A stretch of 64,000 bases of DNA from Anodontia alba (taxonomy: Eukaryota > Mollusca > Bivalvia > Lucinida > Lucinidae), in the NCBI GenBank assembly GCA_964016985.1, contig OZ024823.1, positions 106,008,476-106,072,475 of the forward strand. The letters run 5' to 3'. The notes beneath the pieces were generated by a model. That model had not been told where the DNA came from and did no database searches. It saw only the letters and a list, made by a program, of their open reading frames with translations. Positions 10,213 to 19,937 of this stretch are shown piece by piece. Each line of letters starts with the position of its first letter. Position 1 is the first letter of the stretch. Made by a program: the position numbers and the translations under genes.

Positions 10213-10985
10213 CAGTAAATCTTTTCTAGACCGCTGCAACAAGCTTTATTCAGCTTTTACTGACATTGCAAGTTCTCTTTATTTATCATTACTGCGAGAA
10301 AACAAAATCTTAACCCTTAAAGCGCCAAGAAAAACTGCATCTGAAAATGTCGTCTGTTTATGTCGTCTCCTGAATATTCTTGCAGACTTTTTAAAACATA
10401 TTCTTGCATACAGGCAAACAGTGTGGATCCTGATCAGATCTGGGTCCACGCTGTTTGCAAAAAATGACTTTTAAAATCACAAGCAGACGACAAAGCAGAC
10501 GACAATAGTTGTGACTGGCGCTTTAAGGGTTAAACAAAATATCAGCTATAAAATTTAGATTGAATATATTTTTGGACCAGTAAGAATACAGAAATAGAAA
10601 ATCCTTTTAAGACCGCTGCAACAAGATTTATTCAACTTTTACTGACATTGCAAGTTCTTTTTATCTATCATTGCTGTGAGAAAACGTCAATTTAAACGAA
10701 ACTTGAGCTATAAAAGTTAGGTAGAATACATTTTAGGACCAGTAAGAATAATTTGACAGAAATCGAAAATTCTTTTTAAACCGCTGCAACAAGATTCAGT
10801 TTTTACTGGCGTTGATTGTTTTTTTTAACTATTATTACTGCGAGAAAACGTAATTTTAAAAACTTTGGCTATAAAAAATAGTTAGAATATATTTGAGGAC
10901 CAGTAAGGATAATTATACAGAATATGAAATCCTTTTTAAACTGCTGCAACTAGATTTACTCATCTTTTACATTGTAAAGTAAATA
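10213..10985 (+). repeat. Satellite-like array, about 165-bp unit, segment 1
   Basis: Head-to-tail units keyed on CCGCTGCAACAAG at 10231, 10613, 10781 and 10941 (the first interval includes a 220-bp insertion). Each unit carries TTTTACTGACATTGCAAG, GAGAAAACGTAATTTTAA, GAGCTATAAAA and GGACCAGTAAGAATAA. Units are well diverged. Confidence 0.9.
10310..10533 (+). mobile_element. Family F TTAA MITE inserted in the satellite
   Basis: TTAA at 10310-10313 and 10530-10533, with termini CCCTTAAAGCGCCA and TGGCGCTTTAAGGG. The interior carries GGCAAACAGTGTGGATCCTG...CTGTTTGC. Neighbouring uninterrupted units read TTTTAAACAAAA here with a single TTAA, so the duplication is read directly. Confidence 0.9.
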
Positions 10986-11059
10986 AGTGTCCTCAGGAAT
11001 CGATACAATTAGAGCCATAGTAAGTTCTCAACATTAAATGGAAAGACTGACAAAGACAA

Positions 11060-11335
11060 TTAAACAGCTAAAAACTGAATGGATGAAAAGCAGAGTTGAC
11101 AACCCTTTCCCAAAAAGATGGCAACTCTGTTACCCAAAGTTAACTAAATATATATTTAACCTACATAATTGTCAAAATAAATGTATTTTAAGTGAAACAC
11201 TACAGAGCATTTAACAAAAAATATCACAATGAAAGTACCGCCTTAGAATAGTCAATCAAATTTACTGAGGGCTTAAGCTAGCTTTAAGGAATCCAAACCA
11301 CGGCCCTCAGTTCCCATAGTGGTAAAAACATACAT
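11060..11335 (-). repeat. Dispersed repeat family N
   Basis: The reverse complement matches 42565-42890 (ACCGCCTTAGAATAG, AGCAGAGTTGACAACC and GTGGTAAAAACATA appear in order). It interrupts the satellite array. I could not assign a class. Confidence 0.65.
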
Positions 11336-11390
11336 TTGATCTGTCCGCGTGGATCTTTACAGGCAACAAACAAAGCACAGATAAAGTCTA

Positions 11391-11594
11391 CAGTAAAACC
11401 TGTGTAAGACAGCCACCTTTGAAATTGACCTTAGTGGCTGATGTGGAAACGTGGTTGTCTTATAAAGGTACATGTCATGTAATTTTGCTAGCAAAATTAC
11501 ATGACATGTACCTTTATAAGACAGACAACTTTTTCCACATCTACCACTATTTAAAGTCAGTCTTGAAGGTGGCTCTCATACACAGGTTTTACTG
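11391..11594. mobile_element. Family T palindromic MITE (Tigger-like ends)
   Basis: CAGTAAAACCTGTGTAAGAC at the left and the mirror CACAGGTTTTACTG at the right, with TA on both sides (11389-11390 and 11595-11596). The centre is a strong fold-back (AAAGGTACATGTCATGTAAT...TACCTTTAT). A second copy is at 43177-43368. Confidence 0.88.
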
Positions 11595-11639
11595 TATAAT
11601 GAAGCAGAGATGAGGACAATAGAAACAACGTGTTGAGAC

Positions 11640-11912
11640 ACGTTTTCTTTTCTATCATTACTGCAAGAAAACGTAATTTCAAATAAAACTTGAGCTATAT
11701 AATTTAGGTAAAATATTTTTTAGGACAGTAAGAACAATATTACAGAAACAGACAATCCTTTATAAACCGCTGCAACAAGATTTATTTAACTTTTTACTGA
11801 CATTGCAGGTCTTTTTATTGGACATTATACTGAAAGAAAACATAATTTTAACCAAATTTCAGCAATACAAGTAACATTGAATACATTTTTGGACCAGTAA
11901 GAATAATATTGT
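11640..11912 (+). repeat. Satellite-like array, about 165-bp unit, segment 2
   Basis: One and a half units (CCGCTGCAACAAG at 11767), separated from segment 1 by family N and family T. Confidence 0.85.
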
Positions 11913-12290
11913 TTATCATATAACGTCGCTGTTAATCAGTAAATAACATCATGTCATAAAAATCGTATGACCACACGTTACAGAACACTTTGGCGGGACA
12001 AGTTATTAACATCATGACGACGTCCATATCAACCATACATTTTCTGTTGAACAATTGTCAACTTTAAAAGCAGTAAAATCCAATTTAAAATGGTCATATG
12101 ATAACAGAATCTTACACTCGTAATCATTTCATATGAAATTTATGAAACTCTCCGAAGGCTCTTTTCATAAATTTCATACGAAATGACCTCTCATGTAAAA
12201 TCATCTCTATACAAATAGAAAATCCTTTATAGCTCCCGGAACTATGTCCCTGGATAGCTTATGTTGTCACCAAGTCGTTGGCGTTGGCGC
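11913..12290. other. Spacer with a short inverted repeat
   Basis: An imperfect fold-back at about 12125-12190 (CATTTCATATGAAATTTATG with CATAAATTTCATACGAAATG). Otherwise nothing recognised. Confidence 0.5.
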
Positions 12291-12890
12291 CGGCGTCCGC
12301 GATAGCACAATGTTTAAGTTTTCAAAGGTGTGCAAGGATTTTTTTTAATTATTTAAGGTACTGCTTTCATATTTGGCCTACATCTTTCTTACGGTAGCAT
12401 ACACCCACATCCCCAAGTTAGACCCTCTATATAGGTCAAGGTCAGTTCACACTGTCATTTACACCCACGTTTAAGTTCTGCGTTTTGAAAAGTGTACATA
12501 ACTGCTGAAACCTTCAAGATATCACTTTCATATTTGGCTTACGTCTGCCTTAGGGTAAAACCTTTCAATAGCACTCACCCCTTTCTCAGTTTAACCTTCT
12601 GCCTAGGTCAAGGTCAGGTCATACTTTGTCATTTAAACCCATGTTTAGGTTCTGCGTTTAAGTTTTAAAAAGTGTACCTAACTGCTTAAGTATTCAAGAT
12701 ACCGCTTTAATATTTGGACCACATATACCTTAAGACCTTTCAATAGCTCACACTCCTTCCTCAGTTTGACCTTCTACCTAGGTCAAGGTAAGGTCATACT
12801 TTATCATTTACAGCTGTGTTTAAGTTTTGAAAAGTGTACAATACTGCTGAAGTATGTAAGATACAGATTTCATATTTCGTCCACACCGCG
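12291..12890 (+). repeat. Second tandem repeat, about 190-bp unit, about 3 copies
   Basis: Repeated blocks: GTTTAAGTTTT, GAAAAGTGTAC, AACTGCT, TTTCATATTTGG and CCTAGGTCAAGGTCAGGTCA. It begins with GGCGTTGGCGCCGGCGTCC, a pattern I associate with widespread mollusc repeats (recollection, not verified). Confidence 0.85.
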
Positions 12891-12916
12891 AGCTGTGTTG
12901 TCTTCTGACAACTCAT

Positions 12917-13562
12917 ATTAACCCGTTGCAATAAGATTTCTTTAACTTTTACAGATATTGCAAGTTCTTTTTATCTATCATTGCTGCGAGAAAACGCAAT
13001 TCTAAACAAAATTTGAGCTATAAAAGGTAGATTGAATATATTTTTGGTCTAGTAAGAATAATTTTACAGAAAAAAAATCCTTTATGAAACTGCTGCAACA
13101 AGATATATTCAACTTTTACTGACATTGCAAGTTCTTTTTATCTATCATTGCTGTGAGAAAACGTTATTTTAAGCAAAATTTAAGCTATAAAAGTTAGATT
13201 GACTATATGTTTTGGACCTGTAAGAATAATTTTACAGAACTAGAAAATCCTTTTTAAAACTGCTGCAAACAGATTTAATTATTTCTACTGACATTGTATT
13301 TTTTAACCTTTTTATTACTGCAAGCAGACGTCATTTTTAACAAAACTTAAGCTATAAAAGGCAGGTTTTATATATTTTAGGACCAATAAGAATAATTATA
13401 CAGAAAAAGAAAATCCTTTTCAAACCGATGCATCTGGATTTTACAAATTTCTACTGACATTGCAATTGTTCATCTTTTATTACCTCGAGGAAACGTAATT
13501 TTAAACAAAACCTGAGCCATGTAAGGCAGGTAGATTATGTTTTAGGACCAGTAAAAAATACA
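12917..13562 (+). repeat. Satellite-like array, about 165-bp unit, segment 3
   Basis: Four units (phase markers near 12922, 13090, 13260 and 13425), each with the GGACC(A/T)GTAAGAATAA block. The last unit is the most diverged. Confidence 0.9.
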
Positions 13563-13691
13563 GAAGAGATTAAAATGATGAGGTAGAGTCCATCGTAAAA
13601 CGTCGTCGCATTGCGGTCATTAGATAATTGCAGAAAGAAATCAATAACTGAAATTCCATTTCTACAGATAAGAGGGTTATTTTAACAAATA

Positions 13692-13804
13692 TTTATTCTA
13701 ATTTACCGCTAAACATATATTGTGGGTACTCATTAGAAGCGCCTCGCAGAGGCGCTTCTAATGAGTACCCACAACATATTTTTTTGCGGCAAATAAAAAA
13801 ATAA
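13692..13804. mobile_element. Hairpin MITE with family A-type core but different arms
   Basis: The core ATTGTGGGTACTCATTAGAA and its mirror enclose CGCCTCGCAGAGGCG. The arms (TTTATTCTAATTTACCGC and GCGGCAAATAAAAAAATAA) are unlike family A arms and lack the CATTACGAAAAC ends. About 113 bp. Confidence 0.8.
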
Positions 13805-14095
13805 TAACACTTGGTTGAAAAAAAAAAAGAAAAAAAAATCTTATCTAGGGTTATAATCACAATATAGTATCTGAGATCGTGTAGATTTTGTTATTAGTAA
13901 ATGCGGCAGGTGGCCGATAGTAATAATGAGAGTCTGGCGCTTCGATCCAAAGGTAGGCGCAATATTGGCGGTATTAATGTCAACGTTTACTTGCTTGGCC
14001 ATATTCGATCAGTAAACACAGGGATTTTAGTCTCCAGGCAAATATCTGTGAGAATGCAGTGATGTTGTTATCGATGGCTTATTCAGGATTTGGCG

Positions 14096-14390
14096 CACAC
14101 AGAATGCTATTATATACGAATATATATGCGGTGACGTCGAATAAGAATGAGTGGAGTGACTAAGTTTTGTTCTAAGTGTCAGTCTATGGTTTTGATTCTA
14201 GGTAAAATGGACGTTTCACATTAATTTTGGGAATAGTATCTAGCGAAACAGAGGCTCGCAGAATGCTTTTATATATATGATTAAAATGAGCGAAATGACA
14301 AGTTTTGTTGGCGGTTATGTTTGTGATTTTAAGTAAGGAAAACGTATCACGTTGATTTTGGAAATGTCAAAACGGAGAGACAAAGTTTTG
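14096..14390 (+). repeat. Diverged tandem duplication, about 155-bp unit
   Basis: GCAGAATGCT(A/T)TTATATA, AATGAGYGRARTGAC, AAGTTTTGTT and CGTNTCACNTTNATTTTGG occur in order twice. A trace of a third unit (GCGCAGAACAGCATATATAT) is at about 14570. Confidence 0.65.
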
Positions 14391-14625
14391 GACTCGGTTG
14401 TTATGGCTAAAAAAAATCTGTTAAGTGTATTTCTTATCTTATACTTGGATTGACTCTTTCAAACGGAGAGTTCCATGCATATTTTCTAATTGTATTTCAA
14501 TAAAAGGTAAAAAAAAGTAAGTTGGACTACTGAGATGGTGACATTGTGGCCACTGTGGGCAGCAAAGGAGCGCAGAACAGCATATATATGTGCAGTTCGC
14601 GCAAGCTCAAAAATACATTTAGCTT

Positions 14626-14953
14626 CATCACGAAAACACGCCTATAAATGTTGACCCCCTTAAATCCCACTTATGTAAAAACTGGGGTTTACAGGGGTAT
14701 ACATTATTTTTCTTATTTCTGCTCAAAAACATAGATTGTGGGTATTCGTTAGAACCGCCTCTACAATCTATGTTTTGAACCGCCTCGCCGAGATGGTTCT
14801 AACGAGTACCCACAATCCGTGACCTGTGTTTTGAGCAGAAATTTGAAAAATATGTGCAGAAATATGAAAAATATCAGAATTTTTTATCTGATAATTTTTA
14901 TTTTTTGATGATGATTTTTTTAATATATTTCAGTAGGCTTGTTTTTCATAATG
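14626..14953 (-). mobile_element. Family A MITE with rearranged core
   Basis: Ends CATCACGAAAACACGCC and CATAATG. Core material is partly duplicated: GAACCGCCTCTACAATC is followed by GAACCGCCTCGCCGAGATGG. 328 bp, about 50 bp longer than usual. Confidence 0.85.
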
Positions 14954-15167
14954 AGACAGACTCTTTATGATGAAATATACAGTGGACTCGTTTTAACAAC
15001 AGCTCATCCGGTTAAGTAAAATAGTTCCTATTAAGCAGAGTTCGTATTAAAAGAGGTTTAAATGTATATTAATAGATTATGTAAAAGCAGACTGTTTAAG
15101 AGAATCAACAACTGCTGTTTATTTTAAGAGAATTCTTAATAAAAAGAATTCACATTACTACATAGTA

Positions 15168-15369
15168 GTTAGCGTCCGGGTGTCGAGTTGTTAGTACTGC
15201 TGATTTCGGAGCACGAGGCCCCAGGTTCGATTCCCGCTGGATGCAGAATTCAGTTTATGACTGTCCGGCACTTCATTTCACATAGCCTAACAGTATCACC
15301 CTTTTATCATTTCAATATCACTTAAATACTGTTGAAAGGGACGTAAAACACCAAATCATCATCATCATA
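15168..15369 (+). mobile_element. tRNA-derived SINE
   Basis: A head of about 75 bp with a clear pol III B box (GGTTCGATTCC at 15224-15234) and a weak A-box region. An unrelated body follows, then a tail AAAGGGACGTAAAACACC ending in (ATC)n. That is the usual SINE layout. No target duplication identified. Confidence 0.75.
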
Positions 15370-15395
15370 TTACAATATAGTAGACGATTCCGCAG

Positions 15396-15603
15396 TTAAC
15401 CTTTTCATCCCTGAGTTTCTGACGTGGACTCTTCCATCTTCGAATCTGGTCAGAACCATTGTTGTAAATAGGGGTTTCAATCAAAAACCTAAACAGTATG
15501 GTAAACAGTGTAGATCCTGATTAGACGGCTCATTATGAGCCGTCTAATCAGGATCTTCACTGTTTGCAAAAAATGTTTTGGTCTGCAGGGCTGAAAGAGT
15601 AAA
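15396..15603 (+). mobile_element. Family Q TTAA MITE
   Basis: Left end TTAACCTTTTCATCCCTGAG; right end CTGCAGGGCTGAAAGAGTAAA. The interior hairpin is GGTAAACAGTGTAGATCCTG with the GACGGCTCATTATGAGCCGTC centre. 208 bp. Confidence 0.82.
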
Positions 15604-15809
15604 ATCCTAAACTGTGATCCGTATTCGTGATGAAAAGTATGAACGTGGAGTATTTATTATTTGTATTTCATGATTGCAGGAAATATATTTTATTATTGAT
15701 ACATTACAAACATCTAAACGATCATTTAGGAAAGTGTTGCAAATTGATATTTTGATGCCCTCTAGAGGGTAATAATTATTGAGCTGAAATTAAGACGTAG
15801 AGTGTTTAC

Positions 15810-16002
15810 TTAACGATTTGCATGCAGGATCAAATTTTCAGCAGACGATATTTTGAAATCTTTTTCTTATTTTCCCCCCAAAAATAGGCTTTGACATTCC
15901 ATGCAAATTGACTTTTTGCTATAGCAAAGCCTATTTTCTGGGAAAAAATAAGAAAAATATCATCAGTGTGTCGTCTGCTGAATTCACCAAGAGAGTGTTT
16001 AA
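15810..16002 (+). mobile_element. Family E TTAA MITE
   Basis: TTAA at both ends (15810-15813, 15999-16002), with TCAGCAGACGATATTTTGAA and its mirror GTCGTCTGCTGAATTC. The centre pairs AATAGGCTTTGACATTCC only partly. Confidence 0.8.
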
Positions 16003-16239
16003 GGTGGATGACAATTGCAGGAGATGCCAGTGCGGAAAGTAATTGAGAAAGAAACAATAACGTTTAAATAGAATCACTGAAAAGAAGTTATTTTAGATCG
16101 TTACCTTGGTACAATAAGACAGCAATTAAAAATACAAGACATGGTTTAATTAAATTCACTGTAAGAAGTTATAAATTTAGATCGTTTCCTTCGTAAAATA
16201 AGACAGTTATTCAAAATACAAGGCACTTAGCGTATTTAT

Positions 16240-16350
16240 GCTAAGTATTTGGACAGACAGGCTTGAGCAAACAGTGTAGACCAAGTTCAAGGCCACAGAA
16301 CGCGGCATCTGATCAAGGTCTACTCTGTTGTTTACTTGCTCAGTAGTTTA
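16240..16350. repeat. GCAAACAGTG hairpin with GGACAGACAGGC flank
   Basis: GAGCAAACAGTGTAGACCAA and its mirror TGGTCTACTCTGTTG, preceded by a TATTTGGACAGACAGGC leader. The same leader-hairpin layout occurs near 21720, 36705 and 56930. Confidence 0.65.
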
Positions 16351-16379
16351 GGCACATGGACAGTTGGTAAAATAGAATG

Positions 16380-16659
16380 CATTACGAAAACATGCCTATT
16401 CAAACATACTGAAACTTTTACAACCAAAACAATGAAAATTTTCAAATAAAAAAAAAAATCTAATATTTTCATATTTCTCCTCGAAAAATAGATTGTGGGT
16501 ACTCGTTAGAACCGCCTCGGGGTTCTAACGAGTACCTACAATCTATGTTGTTGAGCAGAAATAAGGAAAATAATATATATACCCCTGTAAACCCCAGTTT
16601 TACTGTATAAAAATGGGGGTTTAAGGGGGTCAAAATTATATAGACATGTTTTCGTGATG
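16380..16659 (+). mobile_element. Family A MITE
   Basis: 280 bp with both termini. The core hairpin is shortened at the apex (GAACCGCCTCGGGGTTC). Confidence 0.92.
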
Positions 16660-16695
16660 GGTTTACTTTTCAGGACAAGTATGGAAAGGAGTTCA

Positions 16696-16942
16696 GGGCC
16701 CAGTTGTTCAAAGCATCGTTAGCTTAACGAGCTCGTTAGTGATTAAAATGTTAACTGTTCAAGTAAGTACTATATCTAATTCACAGGTATTTTTGCTGAC
16801 AAAATATGAGTAGCTTTTGCAGATGCAAAAGCTAATCACATTTTTTCGACCAAAATATTAGCATATATCCCATAAAAATTAATGATCAATGTTTTAACGA
16901 TACGTTAACTAACGACATCATTAGTTTTGAACAACTGGGCCC
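16696..16942. mobile_element. Family G palindromic MITE
   Basis: Ends GGGCCCAGTTGTTCAAAGCA and the mirror GAACAACTGGGCCC. Arms carry GTTAGCTTAACGAGC and TTAACTAACGACATC; the centre is built on GTAGCTTTTGCAGATGCAAA. 247 bp, sister of 25138-25380. Superfamily not assigned. Confidence 0.88.
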
Positions 16943-17495
16943 AGGTGTCCAAAAACTTAGGGTGAATACGGTACTAGTTTTTTGCACTGGGCCGGCTACA
17001 TAAGCCGAATCCACGCAAAGGATGAATTGACATGCAACAACAATGACAACAACAACAATAAGCATGATAATTTTAATAGTAATAGCAATAATAATGAATG
17101 CAGTAATCCGCACAGTCTGAGACTTATCTGCATTATTTTTAATAGAATGATTGGTCCATACATCTGGTAGCGGATGCACAGGCTGAACTGAGTCTAAGCT
17201 GGTCGCACATGTCATAAGGTCTTTTTTCTATTTGTAGAGGTTCGGTTGTATTAGTATCTCCATATACACATGTACAAGCCTCAAAGATAAGTGGAAGCAT
17301 GCACTGTTGATCAATGACTTGTAGACAATCCTTTGCCTTATGCTAATTAACTTATTCATTATAATTCATCCATTCTATCTCTTGACAGAGAACTGTAATT
17401 AGGCAGCTTATATCTGCCAAGCACTTCTGTTTTGTTTTGGGATCTAATGGCTAGACCAAATTTCACATTTATGATTACAGTAACTCCAAACTATA
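16943..17495. other. No gene; weak family I remnants
   Basis: CCGCACAGTCTGAGA and CACAGGCTGAACTGAGTC near 17110 and 17177 resemble eroded family I modules. Otherwise unremarkable. Confidence 0.4.
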
Positions 17496-17603
17496 CCCAG
17501 CTAGCATTCTACGTAAATCTACATCGGGCCGTCATCGGCCCGTCAGCTACCCTGACGGGCCGATGACGGCCCGATATAGATTTACGTAGAATGCTGACTG
17601 GGT
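17496..17603. mobile_element. Family H 108-bp palindrome
   Basis: CCCAGCTAGCATTCTACGTA...GTAGAATGCTGACTGGGT. Base-for-base identical to 53115-53222 over all 108 positions as far as I can read. Confidence 0.92.
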
Positions 17604-18027
17604 AGGTCATTATTCCAACATGTTAGCCTTACAGTCGTATCTTGGCCTCCTTTATTCCCTTACAAAATCTTTAACTACTGCAGAATAACCTGGCAACTAG
17701 TAAAGGGCGGGATCAGTCTGCTCATATGTGAAGAATGATAAAGACCATTGCTATTGCATGTAGCATATATGTAAAGATAACTGAATACTCTTGGTAGTAT
17801 TCCACCATTTAGTATAAACAAAACAACTGTTGTGACTTCCTGGTTTACTTTCCCCCACAGCAAATGCTTTCTAAAACGGAGTCCGTTCTATACTACTTTA
17901 ATCTACAAGGCTGAAAGAGTTAAAGGGATACTTAAATGAATGAACACACACAAAACTGAAAATAACCGCAGTCCCATGTTGTCTGGATCAGATTAGGCCT
18001 CATCAATGACCCTCATATATATATTAC
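17604..18027. other. No recognised feature
   Basis: A possible family Q right-end scrap (AGGCTGAAAGAGTTAAAG) is at about 17910. Nothing else can be supported. Confidence 0.4.
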
Positions 18028-18094
18028 TATTATATAATTTTCATTATTATTATTATTATTATTACTATTATTATTATTATTATTATTGTTATTG
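18028..18094 (+). repeat. (ATT)n microsatellite
   Basis: Imperfect ATT/ATC trinucleotide run. Confidence 0.9.
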
Positions 18095-18236
18095 TTGTTG
18101 TTTTTGCTCATTTATCATATTCTAAAGCATTATAACAAAGCATCATCAGTGAGAAAGCATTTCTTCTAACAAGCTTTCATTTATATGTGCAGCTTACGGC
18201 AATAGCCATTCATTTGGCCTCAGGATTTTACAAATG

Positions 18237-18450
18237 AGAGCAACGTCAGAAAACGTACCATTTGGACATGTCCGTCCAGCGAAGATTCAGATCAGCCTAC
18301 GCATTCGCACAGTCTGACCAGAATCATCACTGGGTGCATTTTGGATAGCCAAGGATGCAAAGTTTTTTTTTTCACACGGGCAACGAAGACTCCGCGCAGT
18401 CTGAATCGAGTCTTCGTTGGCCGCCCATGTCCGAAAGTACGTTGTGGCTC
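18237..18450. mobile_element. Family I palindromic MITE
   Basis: Arms GAGCAACGTCAGAAAACGTA and the mirror GTACGTTGTGGCTC. Modules CAGCGAAGATTCAGATCAGC and AGTCTTCGTTGGCCGCCC lie inside. Confidence 0.75.
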
Positions 18451-18762
18451 AAATTGTTATTGATAGAAGAGTGTTTACAGCCAGAGAATTGATACAAGAT
18501 TCAAAGACCAATATCATACCAAACACACGGTAACCACAAGCAAACACGTTGTGTTTGCATAGCATGATTAGGATTTAATCACTGGATGTTTTATTAGTTG
18601 AAATATTGTGTTACGTTGCTGGTGGTATTTGATAAAAAAAAAATCCGTTTGGAAGATATGTGCTGCTGCGACAGAACACTGAAACTGATCGACACATTCG
18701 ATTTGGACTTGTTTTGCTGTTGTTATGGAGTTTAAGTTGTTTATCGATGAATGATGAAAAAG

Positions 18763-19011
18763 ATTTAAGGTGAACGGATCCACTTTCAGGAGAGACAACT
18801 CTATCAATAGTGATTTGGTCCCTTTTGGAAAGGGGTCTGCTCTAAAAGGAAAGAATTTGCTCCCCTTGGGAGCAATTATTTTCCTTTTAGAGGAACCCCT
18901 TTTTCAGAAGGGACTGGTGTGCAGAAAACGAAACAGGAAGTCAGTCACAAAAGTTGTCTCCCTTGCAAAATAATGGCGTAAACTATGCTAGGTGGATCCA
19001 GCCCCCTTAAA
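18763..19011. mobile_element. Family K palindromic repeat
   Basis: Outer ends TTTAAGGTGAACGGATCC and GGATCCAGCCCCCTTAAA. The inner hairpin AGGAAAGAATTTGCTCCCC pairs with GGGAGCAATTATTTTCCTTT. About 250 bp. Relatives near 20455, 24386, 33325, 38590 and 47671. Confidence 0.75.
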
Positions 19012-19582
19012 ACGTTTTATAGTGTTTTCAGCTTTAGCGATTTGAGATTATCGTTTTACTTTAATGATACTGTTATAATTTCTATCTGTGATAGGATGGT
19101 GGATGGCAGATCAATAAACATTAAAATACAGTACAACAAAAACATAAAATAATTCCTGCCGTGTCTAGATTTATATATAACAAGCAACCTTCATTTGTCT
19201 GATGATCATATATGTTAAACTGACTATACTTATATCAATGGTGTATTTATCATCGAACAAATTGTTCCTGCCAAAAAATGAGCATTACTGAAAACTGTTC
19301 GATAAAATCACAATTTTCATGTCGATGAGCCACTGTCGCTTTAAGCCTTCTATTACCATTATTTACAATGGACTCCATTAAGAGGAAGATATAACAAATG
19401 GAAAATGGCAAACAAAAACAAAGGATAAATTGTGCGACTGAAATATTCCACGGATAGCCAGTCGATAATGAAAGACTTGCTGATTACAAAATACAGAAGC
19501 TACAAGGTTACGTTACCGCATGATCTGACGTCATTGGAGTTCATCAAGACGTCGCAAAGTAATGGAAAGGTGTCTGTGAGTG
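19012..19582 (+). other. Upstream flank / probable 5' UTR of the K2P exon
   Basis: No repeat family recognised here, which is rare for this window. A short upstream frame (ATG at 19562, stop six codons on) sits just before the channel start codon. I see no convincing TATA box or initiator. Confidence 0.35.
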
Positions 19583-19922
19583 ATGGCACGGACTCATAAG
19601 GGCTGTTGCTCTCTTTTACACCTTCGTGAAGACAACGCGCGATTCTTTCTTCTTATGGTCGTTATGGTGCTTTATATGTTAGCCGGGGCTTCAGTTTTCA
19701 TGGTGTTGGAAAGGGATAACGAAATTCAAGAAAAGTCTGTCTACCAGACAAAATTAGACGACTTCTATGCAAAATATGACGGGAAGGTAGACAGACAAGA
19801 CGTAGAGGAGTTGCTCAAAGTTCATTCGGAAGCGGAAGCTGCTGGTATTGTGGGTAATCGCAGGGACCGCTGGGATTTCTCCGGTTCATTTTACTTTGTA
19901 GGCACAGTGGTTTCCACCATAG
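19583..19922 (+). CDS. KCNK13-like: First coding exon of a THIK-type (KCNK12/13-like) two-pore potassium channel
   Basis: K2P channels are dimeric leak K+ channels of the plasma membrane. I place the start at the ATG at 19583 (G at -3 and +4, a good Kozak context), not the GTG one codon upstream. The exon encodes 113 residues plus the first base of codon 114. The N-terminal motif LREDNARF (14-21) is typical of THIK channels. TM1 is about 21-42; the extracellular cap helices are about 43-95 and contain no cysteine, so no cap disulphide is possible. The first pore helix and filter entry are RWDFSGSFYFVGTVVSTIG (96-114). The coding sequence breaks inside the first filter glycine at GT AAG, the conserved K2P intron position. 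TM2-TM4 and pore 2 are not found in the window. Alternative: the nearest paralogue, KCNK12, cannot be separated from KCNK13 with this exon. Confidence 0.93.
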
Positions 19923-19928
19923 GTAAGA
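19923..19928 (+). other. Splice donor, phase 1
   Basis: ATAG|GTAAGA is a close match to the donor consensus and splits the filter glycine codon after its first base. The reading frame beyond it runs into transposon sequence, confirming that it is intron. Confidence 0.9.
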
Positions 19929-19937
19929 AACTTTGTC

